Below are positions 1-9,299 of a stretch of DNA of 64,000 bases, piece by piece. Source of the DNA: Ascarosepion bandense. Its lineage: Eukaryota; Mollusca; Cephalopoda; Sepiida; Sepiidae. The position numbers and the translations under genes were made by a program. The notes under the pieces were generated by a model. It saw only the letters and a list, made by a program, of their open reading frames with translations, did not search any database and was not told the DNA's origin. The first letter of the stretch is position 1, and every line of letters begins with the position of its first letter. The DNA lies in NCBI GenBank assembly GCA_037127315.1, contig JBBBDQ010000401.1, positions 124,001 to 188,000 on the forward strand, read 5' to 3'.

Positions 1-345
1 GGAAGGAGGGCTTGGAGAATCTGATACTAACAGGCCAGATAGAGGGAAAAGAGACAGGGGAAAGCAACGGATAACATATTTGAAGGACCTAATCAGTTGG
101 ATGAAGGAACGAGGATTGCATGGTGTAACAGGAGGAAGGCGTGCTCAGAGCCACCAGGGATAGGGAAAAGTGGAAGGCCATGATCGCCTACGTCCTGAAG
201 AGACAAGGCACAAGAAGAACCCGAAGAGAAAATGACATAATCAAGATGTTACGTTCTTCACTACAACCTACGTTAGAAGATAACACCCAGCAATATTGGA
301 AAGACTAATAACAGTAGACTTGAGAAACCTACTTTTCTCGCGAAA
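1..345 (+). mobile_element. LINE 3' fragment, type 2 (left edge of window)
   Basis: Bases 1-225 match 37989-38210 closely, sharing GGAGGGTTGGAGAA-like, GAAGGACCT and CATGATCGCCTACGTCCTGAAG blocks. It is the C-terminal coding end and 3' end of the second LINE family, with frameshifts and stops. Bases 230-345 continue into a sequence (AATCAAGATG, CAATATTGGAAAGA) that is also duplicated at 4604-4885. It is cut by the window edge. Confidence 0.7.
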
Positions 346-575
346 TTGTCCTGTTTCTTAATACTTTACTCAACTTCTGGAATGCCAATTCGCCTTCGGG
401 TCTCTGTGTCTCACTTTCCGTCTTCTGTTACAACGCTTCCCAGGTATTTAAATTTTTGTACCTGCTTGATTCTGGTATCCCCGACCTGTATTTGGCATTT
501 TGGGCTGCCCTTTTTACTGTTACCTGTTCTATATATTTTCTATTGCTTTAAAAATGCTCGTGATGTGATTTATGT

Positions 576-1030
576 TTGTCTATATTTCTGAGATGCGGTG
601 GTATTTACAATATTTGCATTATTCGGACTATTGTCCTCATCTTTGTTGCCATTTGTACGACGTTTCGACCGTTGTACACTCTGGCCTTCTTCAGATGCTT
701 GGAATCTCAAACCGAACGCTTTATTACAATCACTGGGGTATATGATCTTCATTCCTTGCGTAGTGCCTCTTTTTTGGTAGTCCTGAGTTATCTCCCTCTA
801 ACCCTGTAAGTTACTTGTAACCTGGTATTAAATTCACGACTCTTTGTGTCAAGTCACAGGAACTAACCAACGTCTATATCCACTGTCCTTACAAAACAAC
901 AGAATTTCTGGAACTTATAAACTAAATGTTCAGTAACCCTTTTTTACCAGAGTTCATATTGCAATATTTTGGCTATAGACGTTAGTTACTTCCTGTGACT
1001 TGACGCAAAGGGTTGTAAGTTCAATATCAG
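576..1030. repeat. Penelope-like/foldback dispersed repeat copy
   Basis: Shares long stretches with 54487-55021, 46140-46400, 31760-31880, 16186-16500 and 61695-62015 (for example ATTCGGACTATTGTCCTCAT, CAGTGGTGAACAAGTAA). The minus strand at about 650-694 carries CTGAAGA, GGCC and GAAACGTC in the order seen at the ends of Penelope-like elements. The two halves (about 576-880 and 960-1030) are partly inverted copies of each other. No protein-coding part is present. Confidence 0.55.
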
Positions 1031-1725
1031 GCTACAGCAGTGGTGAACAAGTAATTTACAGTAATGTCTTCTTTCTTTTGTATGAATACGGAGTATTTTC
1101 TCTGTTGTTACTCAGTTATATAAAAACAAAATACAAAATATCGTCTTGTTGAAATCGTCTTCCATTTCCTTATACCCGCCATTTGTACGTGCGAAATATT
1201 GTTGCAACTGCTTTTGGTCTAGTCAGTAGTGCCCACAAACATTATGGTGTCCGCTGACGTGCTTTTAGCATGTACGTATTGATGGTAGCCATGTTGTATT
1301 TCAACACACATCTACCGCAACAGGACAAAGATTTAATAGATTTTTGTAAATATTTTCTAATATGTAACGAAATAACGTTTCTATTTATATAATTTGTTGG
1401 TAGCCATATTGTATTACAAACCATTAACAATGGACTGATCCATACGTGCGTTGATCGATGACTTCATGTCAGATTAATTCAAATGAAAATAAATTAGTTT
1501 CTTACGGATACTGTCGACTTTTCAAGAACAAAACTAATAGGGAGGATTAAAAGCTTTCTTGTGTATTTCACATCGGCATATGATCAGATGTGGCAGGTAA
1601 TAAACGCCCATGTCGTTCTAAGTCTTAACACGACCTGACATGATCAGCTGGGGGAGTTAGCTTATACTAAAATCGAAGGAAAAGGCATAATCCCCCACAA
1701 AAAAACTGCTACATTTCTTTTTTTA
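1031..1725. other. No feature seen
   Basis: AT-rich sequence with no recognisable gene, RNA or repeat that I can match elsewhere in the window. Presumed intronic. Confidence 0.4.
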
Positions 1726-2000
1726 ATTAACGACCTTCTCGATGTCATCAGATCTCAACTAGATATCACTGCTGATTACAACGATTCACTTCCGTCTTAT
1801 TGGTAAGCCTGATAGGTTCAGTAAAGTTCAATTGACAGCTGATCTCGAAAATGACCTCCAATCTATTGTTAAATGGGACAAGCAATGGCTTGCTAATTTT
1901 AGCACCTCCAAAACTATTGTCTCCTTTTAATCGTCTTAGAAAACCATTTTTCCATCCATTAGTAATGCATTGCCAATTCTTCCTCTAACATTTAACATTG
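1726..2000 (+). mobile_element. CR1/jockey-like LINE fragment, decayed
   Basis: Translates in shifting frames to NDLLDVIRSQLDI and LTADLENDLQSIVKWDKQWLANFSTSK, matching the region around the YADD motif and the following helix of the LINE at 22376-23785. It contains stops and frameshifts, so it is a dead fragment. Confidence 0.7.
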
Positions 2001-2174
2001 TGGAATGCTTTTTGGCTATCCCAATGTCTTCCGATCTGTTAGAATACTTAACATATAAATTTTTGTTCTTACTTGATTCTGGTATCGCCGATTTGGCACC
2101 TACATTCAATCTATAATGAAAATTTAGGAGGTGGAATTAATAAATACTAGACATTTTAAATACATAGTGTATTT

Positions 2175-3011
2175 ATGAGTTATAACAAATATAATACAGA
2201 AGATAACTCCCGCTCCAGTAAGAAACCTGTCGTGGCGGACAGACATAATCTCGCTGCTGACCTTGAGCGGGATCTACACTCTGTGGTCAACTGGGGCAAG
2301 AAGTGGCTTGTCAACTTCAATTCATCTAAGACCAAGCTCTTGTCTGTCAACCATTACAGGCAACCTCTTCTGCCTCCCATAAGCATGGACCAGATGATTC
2401 TCCCGGAGAGTAATACACTACGCCTCCTCGGACTTACCCTGTCCTCAGACCTCAAATGGAAGCACTATATTGAATCCATAGCAAAATCTACTGCTAAGAA
2501 GATTGGGTCACTATGTCGATCCAGGATGTTTTTTCCACCTGAATCCATCCTGCACATATACAAGTCAACCATCCGTCCGTGCATGGAGTACTGCTGCCAT
2601 TTATGGCCAGGTGCCCCTGCCGTTCTCCTCAGTGTTCTTGACAAGCTCCAAAGGAGAGTCTGTAATGTGATAGGTACTGATCTGGCGACTCGTCTGCAGC
2701 CACTTTCCCATCGTCGAAATGTGGCCTCCCTCTGTCTCTTCTATAAATACTTTCATGGCTTCTGCTCGGATGAGCTTAAGTCACTGATGCCTCCTCTACA
2801 GGTGTTTACGCGTGCAACCAGACTGGCAACTGGGTCCCACCCATTCACAGTCAGGTTAGCCAAACGCAGACGACAATTCTACTCCTGCAGCTTCCTCTCT
2901 CGCACTTCCCGCCTGTGGAACTCACTCCCGTATTCTTGCTTTCCTGACGGCTACGACCTCCAGAAATTTAAAAGCAAAGTTAATACTCACCTACTAACCA
3001 CTGGACTCTAG
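2175..3011 (+). CDS. Reverse transcriptase C-terminal half, CR1/jockey-like LINE (truncated)
   Basis: The open frame holds the C-terminal 270 residues of the LINE polyprotein. The first ten residues or so (to about 2205) are flanking sequence read through by chance; LINE homology begins at SRSSKKPVVAD. It then follows the longer copy at 22587-23744: HNLAADLERDLHSVVNWGKK, SSDLKWKHYIES, STIRPCMEYCCHLWPG, FYKYFHGFCSDEL and LWNSLPYSCFPDGYDLQKFK. The catalytic FDRVW and YADD motifs are missing through 5' truncation, so it cannot be active. This C-terminal part corresponds to the thumb and the conserved but poorly understood region after it. Confidence 0.85.
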   Translation: MSYNKYNTEDNSRSSKKPVVADRHNLAADLERDLHSVVNWGKKWLVNFNSSKTKLLSVNHYRQPLLPPISMDQMILPESNTLRLLGLTLSSDLKWKHYIESIAKSTAKKIGSLCRSRMFFPPESILHIYKSTIRPCMEYCCHLWPGAPAVLLSVLDKLQRRVCNVIGTDLATRLQPLSHRRNVASLCLFYKYFHGFCSDELKSLMPPLQVFTRATRLATGSHPFTVRLAKRRRQFYSCSFLSRTSRLWNSLPYSCFPDGYDLQKFKSKVNTHLLTTGL

Positions 3012-3214
3012 CTCTCTCCCCTCCCCTGTATAATCTTCACGTTCTCTCCGCCCATGTATCTGTCATTGCACCTGCTTTCTCAGCTTTCTATTGTTCCTTT
3101 CTAACTAGCTTGTACTCCTCACTCTTTTCTAATTAATCTTTCTACATTTATGTAACCCCCTGCACATCAGTGGCGTTTCTGCTTTGCTCGGGGTGAAATG
3201 ATTAAAAAAAAAAA
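2206..3214 (+). mobile_element. CR1/jockey-like LINE, 5'-truncated copy with intact 3' tail
   Basis: Starts abruptly within the reverse-transcriptase ORF and runs through the stop at 3011 into a 200-bp 3' UTR. It ends with the family tail (TAACCCCCTGCACATCAG, then CTCGGGGTGAAATGATT and an A-run at about 3203). From 2697 onward it is nearly identical to 60856-61370, with about ten differences in 510 bp by eye. That suggests recent activity. Confidence 0.85.
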
Positions 3215-3313
3215 TAAAAAATAAAGAAATTGACATAGAATAGGCTGTGTTAGAGAGAATTTTACCCAATACCACCAGTTGCTACAAACCAAACCTTTAA
3301 AATAAGTAATCGA

Positions 3314-3356
3314 GTCACGTTCATAAATAACTGTGTCAGTTATTTATGAACGTGAC
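3314..3356. repeat. Perfect 20-bp inverted repeat (hairpin)
   Basis: Arms 3314-3333 and 3337-3356 are exact reverse complements (GTCACGTTCATAAATAACTG) with a 3-base loop. It lies between two LINE fragments. No element is assigned. Confidence 0.8.
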
Positions 3357-3404
3357 AATGGATGTCATACATAACAATCGATGTCACACATAGTTTCCGG
3401 TCCG

Positions 3405-3700
3405 TTTAAACTTAATTCTCTCAGTCTTTTCTACAAATATTTTCATGGCATCTGCACTGATGAGATTCTTCACCTGCTGCCCCGACCACATAAATTTACG
3501 CGTGCTACTAGACTGGCATCAATGTCATATTCTTTTACCGTTGAAATAATCAAATGCAATCTCCTCTTCTACTCTAACAGTTTCTTTTTTCTTCTAACTT
3601 CAGAATACTTACTTCCTTGATAGCTACAATTCTCCAAACGTTTAAATGCAACGTCAGTTGACATCTTCTATCTCCTTAAATCCCATCCATCTATTTTCCT
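3405..3700 (+). mobile_element. CR1/jockey-like LINE fragment, divergent
   Basis: The frame 3381-3620 reads LFYKYFHGICTDEIL, TRATRLASMSYSFTVEI and related residues of the LINE C-terminus. The downstream CAACGTCAGTTGACATCTTCTATC stretch matches the 3' UTR of the older subfamily seen at 42330 and 58735. Frameshifted near 3590. Confidence 0.7.
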
Positions 3701-3718
3701 TTATTTGACTCGCCCTGT

Positions 3719-4000
3719 AGATGCTTTTGACTCAGAACGACAAATCGAGGAGCCGAGTTCGAATTCCAGTTGAATTCCACTTACGCACAAATACTCTTGG
3801 GAAAGGTATTAATTTGTCTCTTCCCTCTAGTTATGGGTTCACTAATTAAACAGATTGGTTTCTATAGCCTTGGCTGGCAACCAGTGTACCGCAGAAAGCA
3901 ATAGCAACCTACTGCGGGATAATCTTCTGCCCAATCAGTCATGTCTCGTTCGAGACATGATCGCCCAAAGCGTGTATCACGTATAGCACTTAACTGACTG
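3719..4000 (+). mobile_element. tRNA-derived SINE (family 1)
   Basis: Near full-length copy. The B-box-like GAGTTCGAATTCC is present, but the A-box end is degraded. The body (TTATGGGTT, GGCTGGCAACCAGT, CTACTGCGGGATAATCTTC, CGAGACATGATCGCCC) and the 3' terminus CTTAACTGACTGA agree with other copies. Confidence 0.85.
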
Positions 4001-4074
4001 AAGTAGTAAGTTTTTTATATAAACAAAGCAACTTTTATTGTAACCTAATTATGTACAGTAAAAAATCATAGCAA

Positions 4075-4137
4075 TATAGGCGAACAATTTCTGCACATTT
4101 GTGGCGGTCTAGCCTTGCTGGGGGTAATTAAAAAAAT
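4075..4137 (+). mobile_element. LINE 3' tail remnant
   Basis: TGCACATTTGTGGCGG, CCTTGCTGGGGGTAATT and a short A-run match the conserved 3' terminal signature of the CR1/jockey-like LINE. Confidence 0.6.
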
Positions 4138-4262
4138 ACAGCTGATTTCCCAGAACAATCATTAAAAATAGCTTCAAGCGAATGAACATTGTAAGTTTTA
4201 GAGTCTCCTTCTTCCAAACTTCTGGATTAGCGACACATAATCACAAACAAAGAACTATACTA

Positions 4263-4525
4263 TACACTCTAGATCAAAAATTTAAGACCACTTAAAAATC
4301 TTTAAAAATAATTTTTTTTTTACAGATAGATTTTAAACTCCTCCCACTTAAGGTTACCAATACTACAATCTAAAAGGTTATGGAAACAAAAAGCTACATT
4401 CCAAACATTTTATTTAGAAGTTTACATTTTTATAAAATGAGGCGATTTACACACAATCAAAACCTATGCATAAAAAAAGATTTTTTTTTAAAGATTTTTT
4501 TTTTTTTTTTTTGATCAGGAGTGTA
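4263..4525. mobile_element. Short Tc1/mariner-type MITE
   Basis: About 263 bp bounded by inverted ends TACACTCTAGATCAAAAA and (reverse) TACACTCCTGATCAAAAA, with TA at each edge as expected for Tc1/mariner insertion. The interior is AT-rich with long T-runs and no transposase. Confidence 0.65.
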
Positions 4526-4603
4526 TAACAGAATCCACATGAGTTGAGGGCTTTCAGCAACAGCAACAGCTAAAAAAGATATTTTATGCAACTCACAGAG
4601 GAA

Positions 4604-4885
4604 AATAATGATGCAATCAAAATGTTGTCTTACAACAAAAGGTTGGGAAGGAAATCCTCATCAATATGGGAAAAGAGTAATAACAGTGCACGTGAGAAGC
4701 CGATTTTCTTGAAAAAAAATCTTAATAAAAATATTTCACAAAGAGAAAAATAATGATGTAATCAAGATGACTTACAACAAGAGGTTAGGAAGGAAACCCT
4801 CATCAATATTGGAAAGAGTGATAACAGTGGGTGTGAGAAAAACCTATTTTCTTGAAAACAAAATCTTAAGAAAAATATTTCACAA
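4604..4885 (+). repeat. Tandem duplication, about 140-bp unit
   Basis: Two adjacent copies (about 4604-4740 and 4745-4885) share AATAATGATG, AATCAAGATG, CTTACAACAA, CCTCATCAATAT, AACAGTG and AATATTTCACAAA. A third, diverged copy is at about 230-345, so the unit belongs to a dispersed repeat. Confidence 0.65.
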
Positions 4886-5118
4886 ATTTCAACCGACAGT
4901 AGTACAGGCTGCTCGGTCACTAACTGCCGAATGTTTCCTTATAAGGAAACTGATAATATTACGCCCGAATTTATCATATCTTCCCCACTGTACTACATCT
5001 CAATTTTAATCTGGTAATTTTCATATAAAAAGCAACTTTTATTGTAACCAATTATGTACATTAAATGATCATACATAATATATAGTTTAACAATTCAACA
5101 ATAAAATTTGGTAATAAA

Positions 5119-5416
5119 TCAGTCAGTTAAGTGCCATGCGCGATACACGCTTTGGGCGATCATGTCTCGAAAGAGACATGACTGACTGGGCAGAAGATTA
5201 TCCCGCAGTAGGTTGCCATTGCTTTCTGCGGTAGACTGGTTGCCGACCAAGGCTATTGAACCCAATCTGTCCTATTATTTAACCCATAACTGGAGGGAAG
5301 AGACGGATTAATACCTTTCCCAAGAGTATTTGCGCGTAAGTGACTGCAAGGAATTCAAACTCGGTTCCCCGATTTCTCGTTCCGAGCCGATATCCACTGC
5401 GCCACAACGCACATCC
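5119..5416 (-). mobile_element. tRNA-derived SINE (family 1)
   Basis: Near full-length minus-strand copy. The left end is CAGTCAGTTAAGTGCC (3' terminus) and the right end is GCGCCACAACGCACATCC (A-box side). Most body blocks are intact. Confidence 0.9.
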
Positions 5417-6172
5417 TGGAAATAAGTACAATGCAAATAAATATAAATTCGGGAGTCGTCATAAGAGATCATTAGATCTTAAATCAACTTGATATTTTTC
5501 TTGTTAAAATGTTGACTTTTTCCACATTCAACATTATAGATAAAAAGATACTGCATTTTAAATAGAGTTGTTTTGAAACTTTTGAATGCGCAAAACAAAT
5601 TCATAGATTTGAACGAAAACAAAAAAAAAGCAACTCCATAATTACATTAAAATCCGCGAAATTTTTTTTTTATCGTCGTCAGTTGTGCTTAGTTTAATTT
5701 GAATCAATGTCGGTAGAAAAAAAAGCAAATGTTAAGATAGTGGATGTGACAAAGCACTGCTTGGGGCTTTCCAATTAGGCTGGCTCTCCCCCGGTTAGGG
5801 TTGGGTAGTAGACACCGGCCCTGTGATTAATTGTTTACAAGATCTTTTATAGATTAAAAAGACTGTTCGTGTTATAGATTAAAGATACTGTTCGTCTTAC
5901 TCAAGGTGCAATTGTAAATTGTCGCCATTTTATATTTTTAATGCGCGTTTTAGATTTTATCGATGACGCAATTCACCTCGCCAGAAATTTGCAAATGGCG
6001 CGCAGTGATGCTTAGCCTTCGGACCGGACTGTAAGATGCAGTATGATCAGTCGAGAGTGTTAGGGTTCAATCTGAGGACACTGCAAAGATCAGGAAAGAG
6101 TTGGATGATATATCCAATCAACATTTTGGTCTTTGGAGCGATCACTAGTGGTGGCGATATTATACCTCTATT
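5417..6172. other. No clear feature
   Basis: Mixed unique-looking sequence. A GC-richer patch at 5760-5830 (GGCTGGCTCTCCCCCGGTTA) has no match elsewhere in the window and no open frame of note. Confidence 0.35.
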
Positions 6173-6967
6173 ATTACTCCCCTGTCAAGTACACATGGAA
6201 GGAACTAGTTAAGAAGGCATAGAGACATAGAGTATGTTTATTATTGCTCCTGGTCCCCAGTTTGCCATATTGTTTTTGAACATTCTATTATACCTCATAG
6301 GGCCTCTGATTCAACATGGAGGCCTACTTGAGAAAGTAGTGCTGCTCTGGGTCAAGAGGATAGCTGCTTATATATCCTATGTCTGACAACAAGACTCTGC
6401 ACCAAGTAGAAGAACCTATCACCCCTTACATCTGGCCACCTAAGATATCAAATTAGAAAGCGTGTGTGCGTGTAGGGGACGTTCAGTCACTGAGTGGAAA
6501 GAAAATATCCCAATGCCCAGAAACAAGGTCCCGTGGGAGTTACGTCTACCACGTGCAACAAGAGAACAGGAAGTGCCTCGTTTTCATAGCTGCTTAACAG
6601 CGCCGCCCTTGGCAAAACTATCTTTGCGTGGATAACTCACAATTTTTTCTTAGTAAATTTATGTAGGATTAGATGTTGTGTCCTTCACCTTACATCATTA
6701 GATAAATTCATCATTGCTATTAAGTAATGAAATCATTTATTGCATTAAATATACAAATATAACATATGACTAACAGTGAGAATTGATAATGGTTGACCAT
6801 CACTGTCCCATCTTTTAAATCATATATCACAATCGGCTAAATATCGTTCCAAGTACCAAAAACCCGAATTTTCACACACCAGTTGTGCTGCAAACAATAT
6901 AATCCTACTATGTCTCTATGCCTTCTTAACTAGTTCCTTCCATGTGTACTTGGCAGGGGAGTATATT
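6173..6967. repeat. Foldback unit with about 57-bp inverted arms
   Basis: Arms at 6173-6231 and 6909-6967 are near-perfect reverse complements (CAAGTACACATGGAAGGAAC, TTAAGAAGGCATAGAGACAT). Just inside the left arm, 6237-6288 repeats a 50-bp stretch of the Gypsy pol gene found again at 7649-7702. This suggests rearranged pieces of one LTR element. Confidence 0.6.
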
Positions 6968-6982
6968 ATAAGTATTTGATTT

Positions 6983-7384
6983 TGTCGTGGATCCCGGGAA
7001 AGGGAACCGCACAAAATAAAGGAACAACACCCAGAATTTGAGATAAAAAATAAGTATATTAAACGTAAAGATACCAACTCCAACGCAGGCTAGTAATCCA
7101 GGAATACAGTTAGTAGGAAGTATATATACAAGTCTCGGAAGTGAAGCCGTAGTATGTCCACGTCGGGAGCTGACGGGTGCTGCGTAATAATATTCTGAGT
7201 GGTGCTCAGAGCTACTATGAACTACTGACACTATATTCTCCGTGAAACCTTGGTATTATCCGGTATCGATCGATATCTGTCGGTATCTAACGGATCTGAC
7301 GCTATCTCCTATGGCAGGAGTATATATATATATATATACTCTAGGCGAGTCTATTATCCTGAAAAAGAGGAGACCCCCACAACA
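6983..7384 (-). mobile_element. 3' LTR of a Gypsy-type retrotransposon
   Basis: Read on the minus strand, the LTR starts TGTTGTGGGGG right after a purine tract and ends at CCCGGGATCCACGACA, giving TG...CA termini. The block TTATTTTGTGCGGTT near its end recurs at the end of the LTR at 14160-14195. The LTR contains a (TA)n run. A pol C-terminus lies just upstream, as expected for pol, then PPT, then 3' LTR. Confidence 0.7.
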
Positions 7385-7400
7385 CCCCCTCCCTAGCTTT
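7385..7400 (-). promoter_or_regulatory. Polypurine tract of the Gypsy element
   Basis: On the minus strand AAAAAGCTAGGGAGGGGG immediately precedes the LTR start TGTTGTGG at 7384. Position and composition fit a plus-strand priming site. Confidence 0.6.
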
Positions 7401-7417
7401 TTTTTTGGGGTGGGGAG

Positions 7418-7819
7418 TTAATATTTTTTTCGCTGATGTTCTATCATGAGCGGTTCTGTAAATTTCTGTTTCGTTCTTGTTCTTCTAATTTCCGTGGCTA
7501 CTTGCGGTTTTTGAATCTCAAACGCTTCAAAGATTTCCTCAATCGAAGATGACGAGCTTAGCTTCTCTACCCGTCTTTTTTGTATTTGGTTTATGTGTCT
7601 CCTGCGGGTGAATTTTTCGCCTTGGATTGAATACATAACATACCCCAGTCTGTTTATTATTGCTCCTGGTCCCCAGTATGCCATATTGTTTTTGAACATT
7701 CTGAAATAGACCCGTTCGCCTGGTCTGAAGGATCTTTTAGGCACTATAGGTGTATGCCAGTTTTTATTTTTGCTGGGTAATAACTTATCAAAAACAGACC
7801 GTATTTTGCGGGCAAACAT
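7418..7819 (-). CDS. Gypsy-type pol polyprotein C-terminus (integrase tail), partial
   Basis: 133 residues ending in a stop 34 bp from the LTR. The segment RSFRPGERVYFRMF, then MAYWGPGAIINRLG, YSIQGE and RRHINQIQKR, resembles the GPY/F-type module at the end of Gypsy integrases, which follows the catalytic core. The catalytic DDE core is absent: the ORF begins inside the tail at FARKIRSVFDKLLP and the upstream (higher-coordinate) DNA shows no pol. The remaining C-terminus is basic and serine-rich. A 50-bp part of it (7649-7702) is duplicated at 6237-6288. The element is a fragment and not capable of movement. Confidence 0.7.
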   Translation of the reverse strand: MFARKIRSVFDKLLPSKNKNWHTPIVPKRSFRPGERVYFRMFKNNMAYWGPGAIINRLGYVMYSIQGEKFTRRRHINQIQKRRVEKLSSSSSIEEIFEAFEIQKPQVATEIRRTRTKQKFTEPLMIEHQRKKY

Positions 7820-8172
7820 TACTGCCTAGATTGGGGTGAACTCGATTTAAAAAAAAGATTACATATCATATTTCTATTACTTCAAAACTCCCAAGATAAT
7901 TAAATTTTGGCTTTAAATGACCCATAAACTGTTTATATGCCGTTAAACAAATCAATGAAATTGAAAGAGTGAATCTCTGACAACTACCATCTACGTCAAC
8001 CGATATTTATCCTACTGTCTGCATTGTTTTACTTCTACCTTCTCCCTCCTTTACAGCAATCTAACTCAGTAACACTTCATCTTGGCCGGCTCTTGGGCCT
8101 TGTATTGGGTGAACTAGCAGTAAACAAATAAAAAATAAAACCTTGTTAAACTTTTACTTACTTATTCAACAG

Positions 8173-8308
8173 GTTGCAAACAAAATCTTGTACACGGGCA
8201 GTTCTGACCACACTGCCCGATCCTGGGTGTCGGAATTTGCTGAATGTACACGTATTTACAAAGGACACAGACACACTGTCATTTGCATGAAATTCTACGA
8301 AGGACTAA
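8173..8308 (+). CDS. WDR86: WDR86-like exon, WD40 blade (third from C-terminal end)
   Basis: A 136-nt exon. The acceptor is the AG of a pyrimidine-rich ACTTATTCAACAG at 8172 and the donor is GTGAGT at 8309. It begins in phase 0 and ends with one extra base. The 45 codons read VANKILYTGSSD, then HTARSW, ECTRIYKGH and TVICMKFYEGL. These are the strand and GH-dipeptide elements of one WD40 repeat and align residue for residue with the penultimate-but-one blade of WDR86. The usual WD dipeptide is SW here, as often seen in this family. No ATG or in-frame upstream coding sequence is visible, so it is an internal exon; the first 8.1 kb of the window is intron and repeats. Confidence 0.85.
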
Positions 8309-9109
8309 GTGAGTGCCAAAATATTTTTACCGTTTTCTCTTTGCATTTTAAGTTTTTAAGATTTTTATTACGCCTTTTTGCTTCTTCATTGACTAATACT
8401 ATTTTTCTTTATTTGACAGGATTTTCAATTTTTTTGTTTTTTATCTCTGTTACAATGATTTGATTTCAGTTTCTGTGTTTAGTGAAAGATTTTCGTTTGT
8501 GCTTACCCCGATAATAATGCTTTTGTGCGTATTACAAAATGAAACTTTGAAATATAGAGAAAAAAATAAAAACGACATTTTTGCATAAAATAAATGGTAT
8601 TTGAAATAATAACATATTTTGTAAGATAATGGCTGACGCTTTGTTTCTAAGTATACCAATTTGCAAAAGCCACTAGTCGTTGCTGTTGCAGATGCCAGCT
8701 CGGGTACATTTTACACCCATGGAGCTTACTTGTGGCTTTTACTGCAAATATGCTTAGCGGGTTACAGTTATTGGCTTGATCAGGAGGTTGAACAAAGTAC
8801 GCTCACACTCTCAGTCAAGATGACTTGTGATTTTTTTACGAGCACAGCCAACCCTATTTCAATCATAAGGGGTGGTTGTCATGCACTTTCCAAAGATACC
8901 AAATGCTGGGATTGCTTTACGTGGTTACTTTCCGGACAAATATTGAGTGTCGAGCCAGAGAATCGTAGTCGGAAATAGAATCATATAAGTACTTGGTCAC
9001 ACCCACTTTAAAATTTATTCTATAAATATTATTTCACGAATTTCATTTAAATAGTAATTAAATAGGATTTACTATCAAATAGTAAAAAATATTGAGATAA
9101 AATTGAGAT

Positions 9110-9299
9110 AATTTCAAATATATTTAAGTATGAAAAATTTTATGGTGGAAAAAATTAGTAATTTCATTACGTTGGTTCAATAAGTCAGTGTTGGGGAATT
9201 TTATTATATGGATATTTTCTTGTAAGCAATGGAAACATATTTCCTGTAACGATTTATATGTTCAAACTTTAGTTAATAATTTTCCTTTAACAGTAAGAT
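9110..9299 (+). repeat. Dispersed repeat that carries the minisatellite
   Basis: Matches 29690-29895 (AATTTCATTA, GTTGGTTCAA, TTTTCTTGTAAGCAA, GAAACATATTTC, TGTAACGATTTATATG). The second copy has one minisatellite unit at its right end where this one has about thirty. Confidence 0.7.

Noticed and set aside
8661..8978. Open frame of 105 codons as a gene
   Set aside because: No recognisable domain, in an intron of a host gene on the same strand, no splice or promoter evidence.
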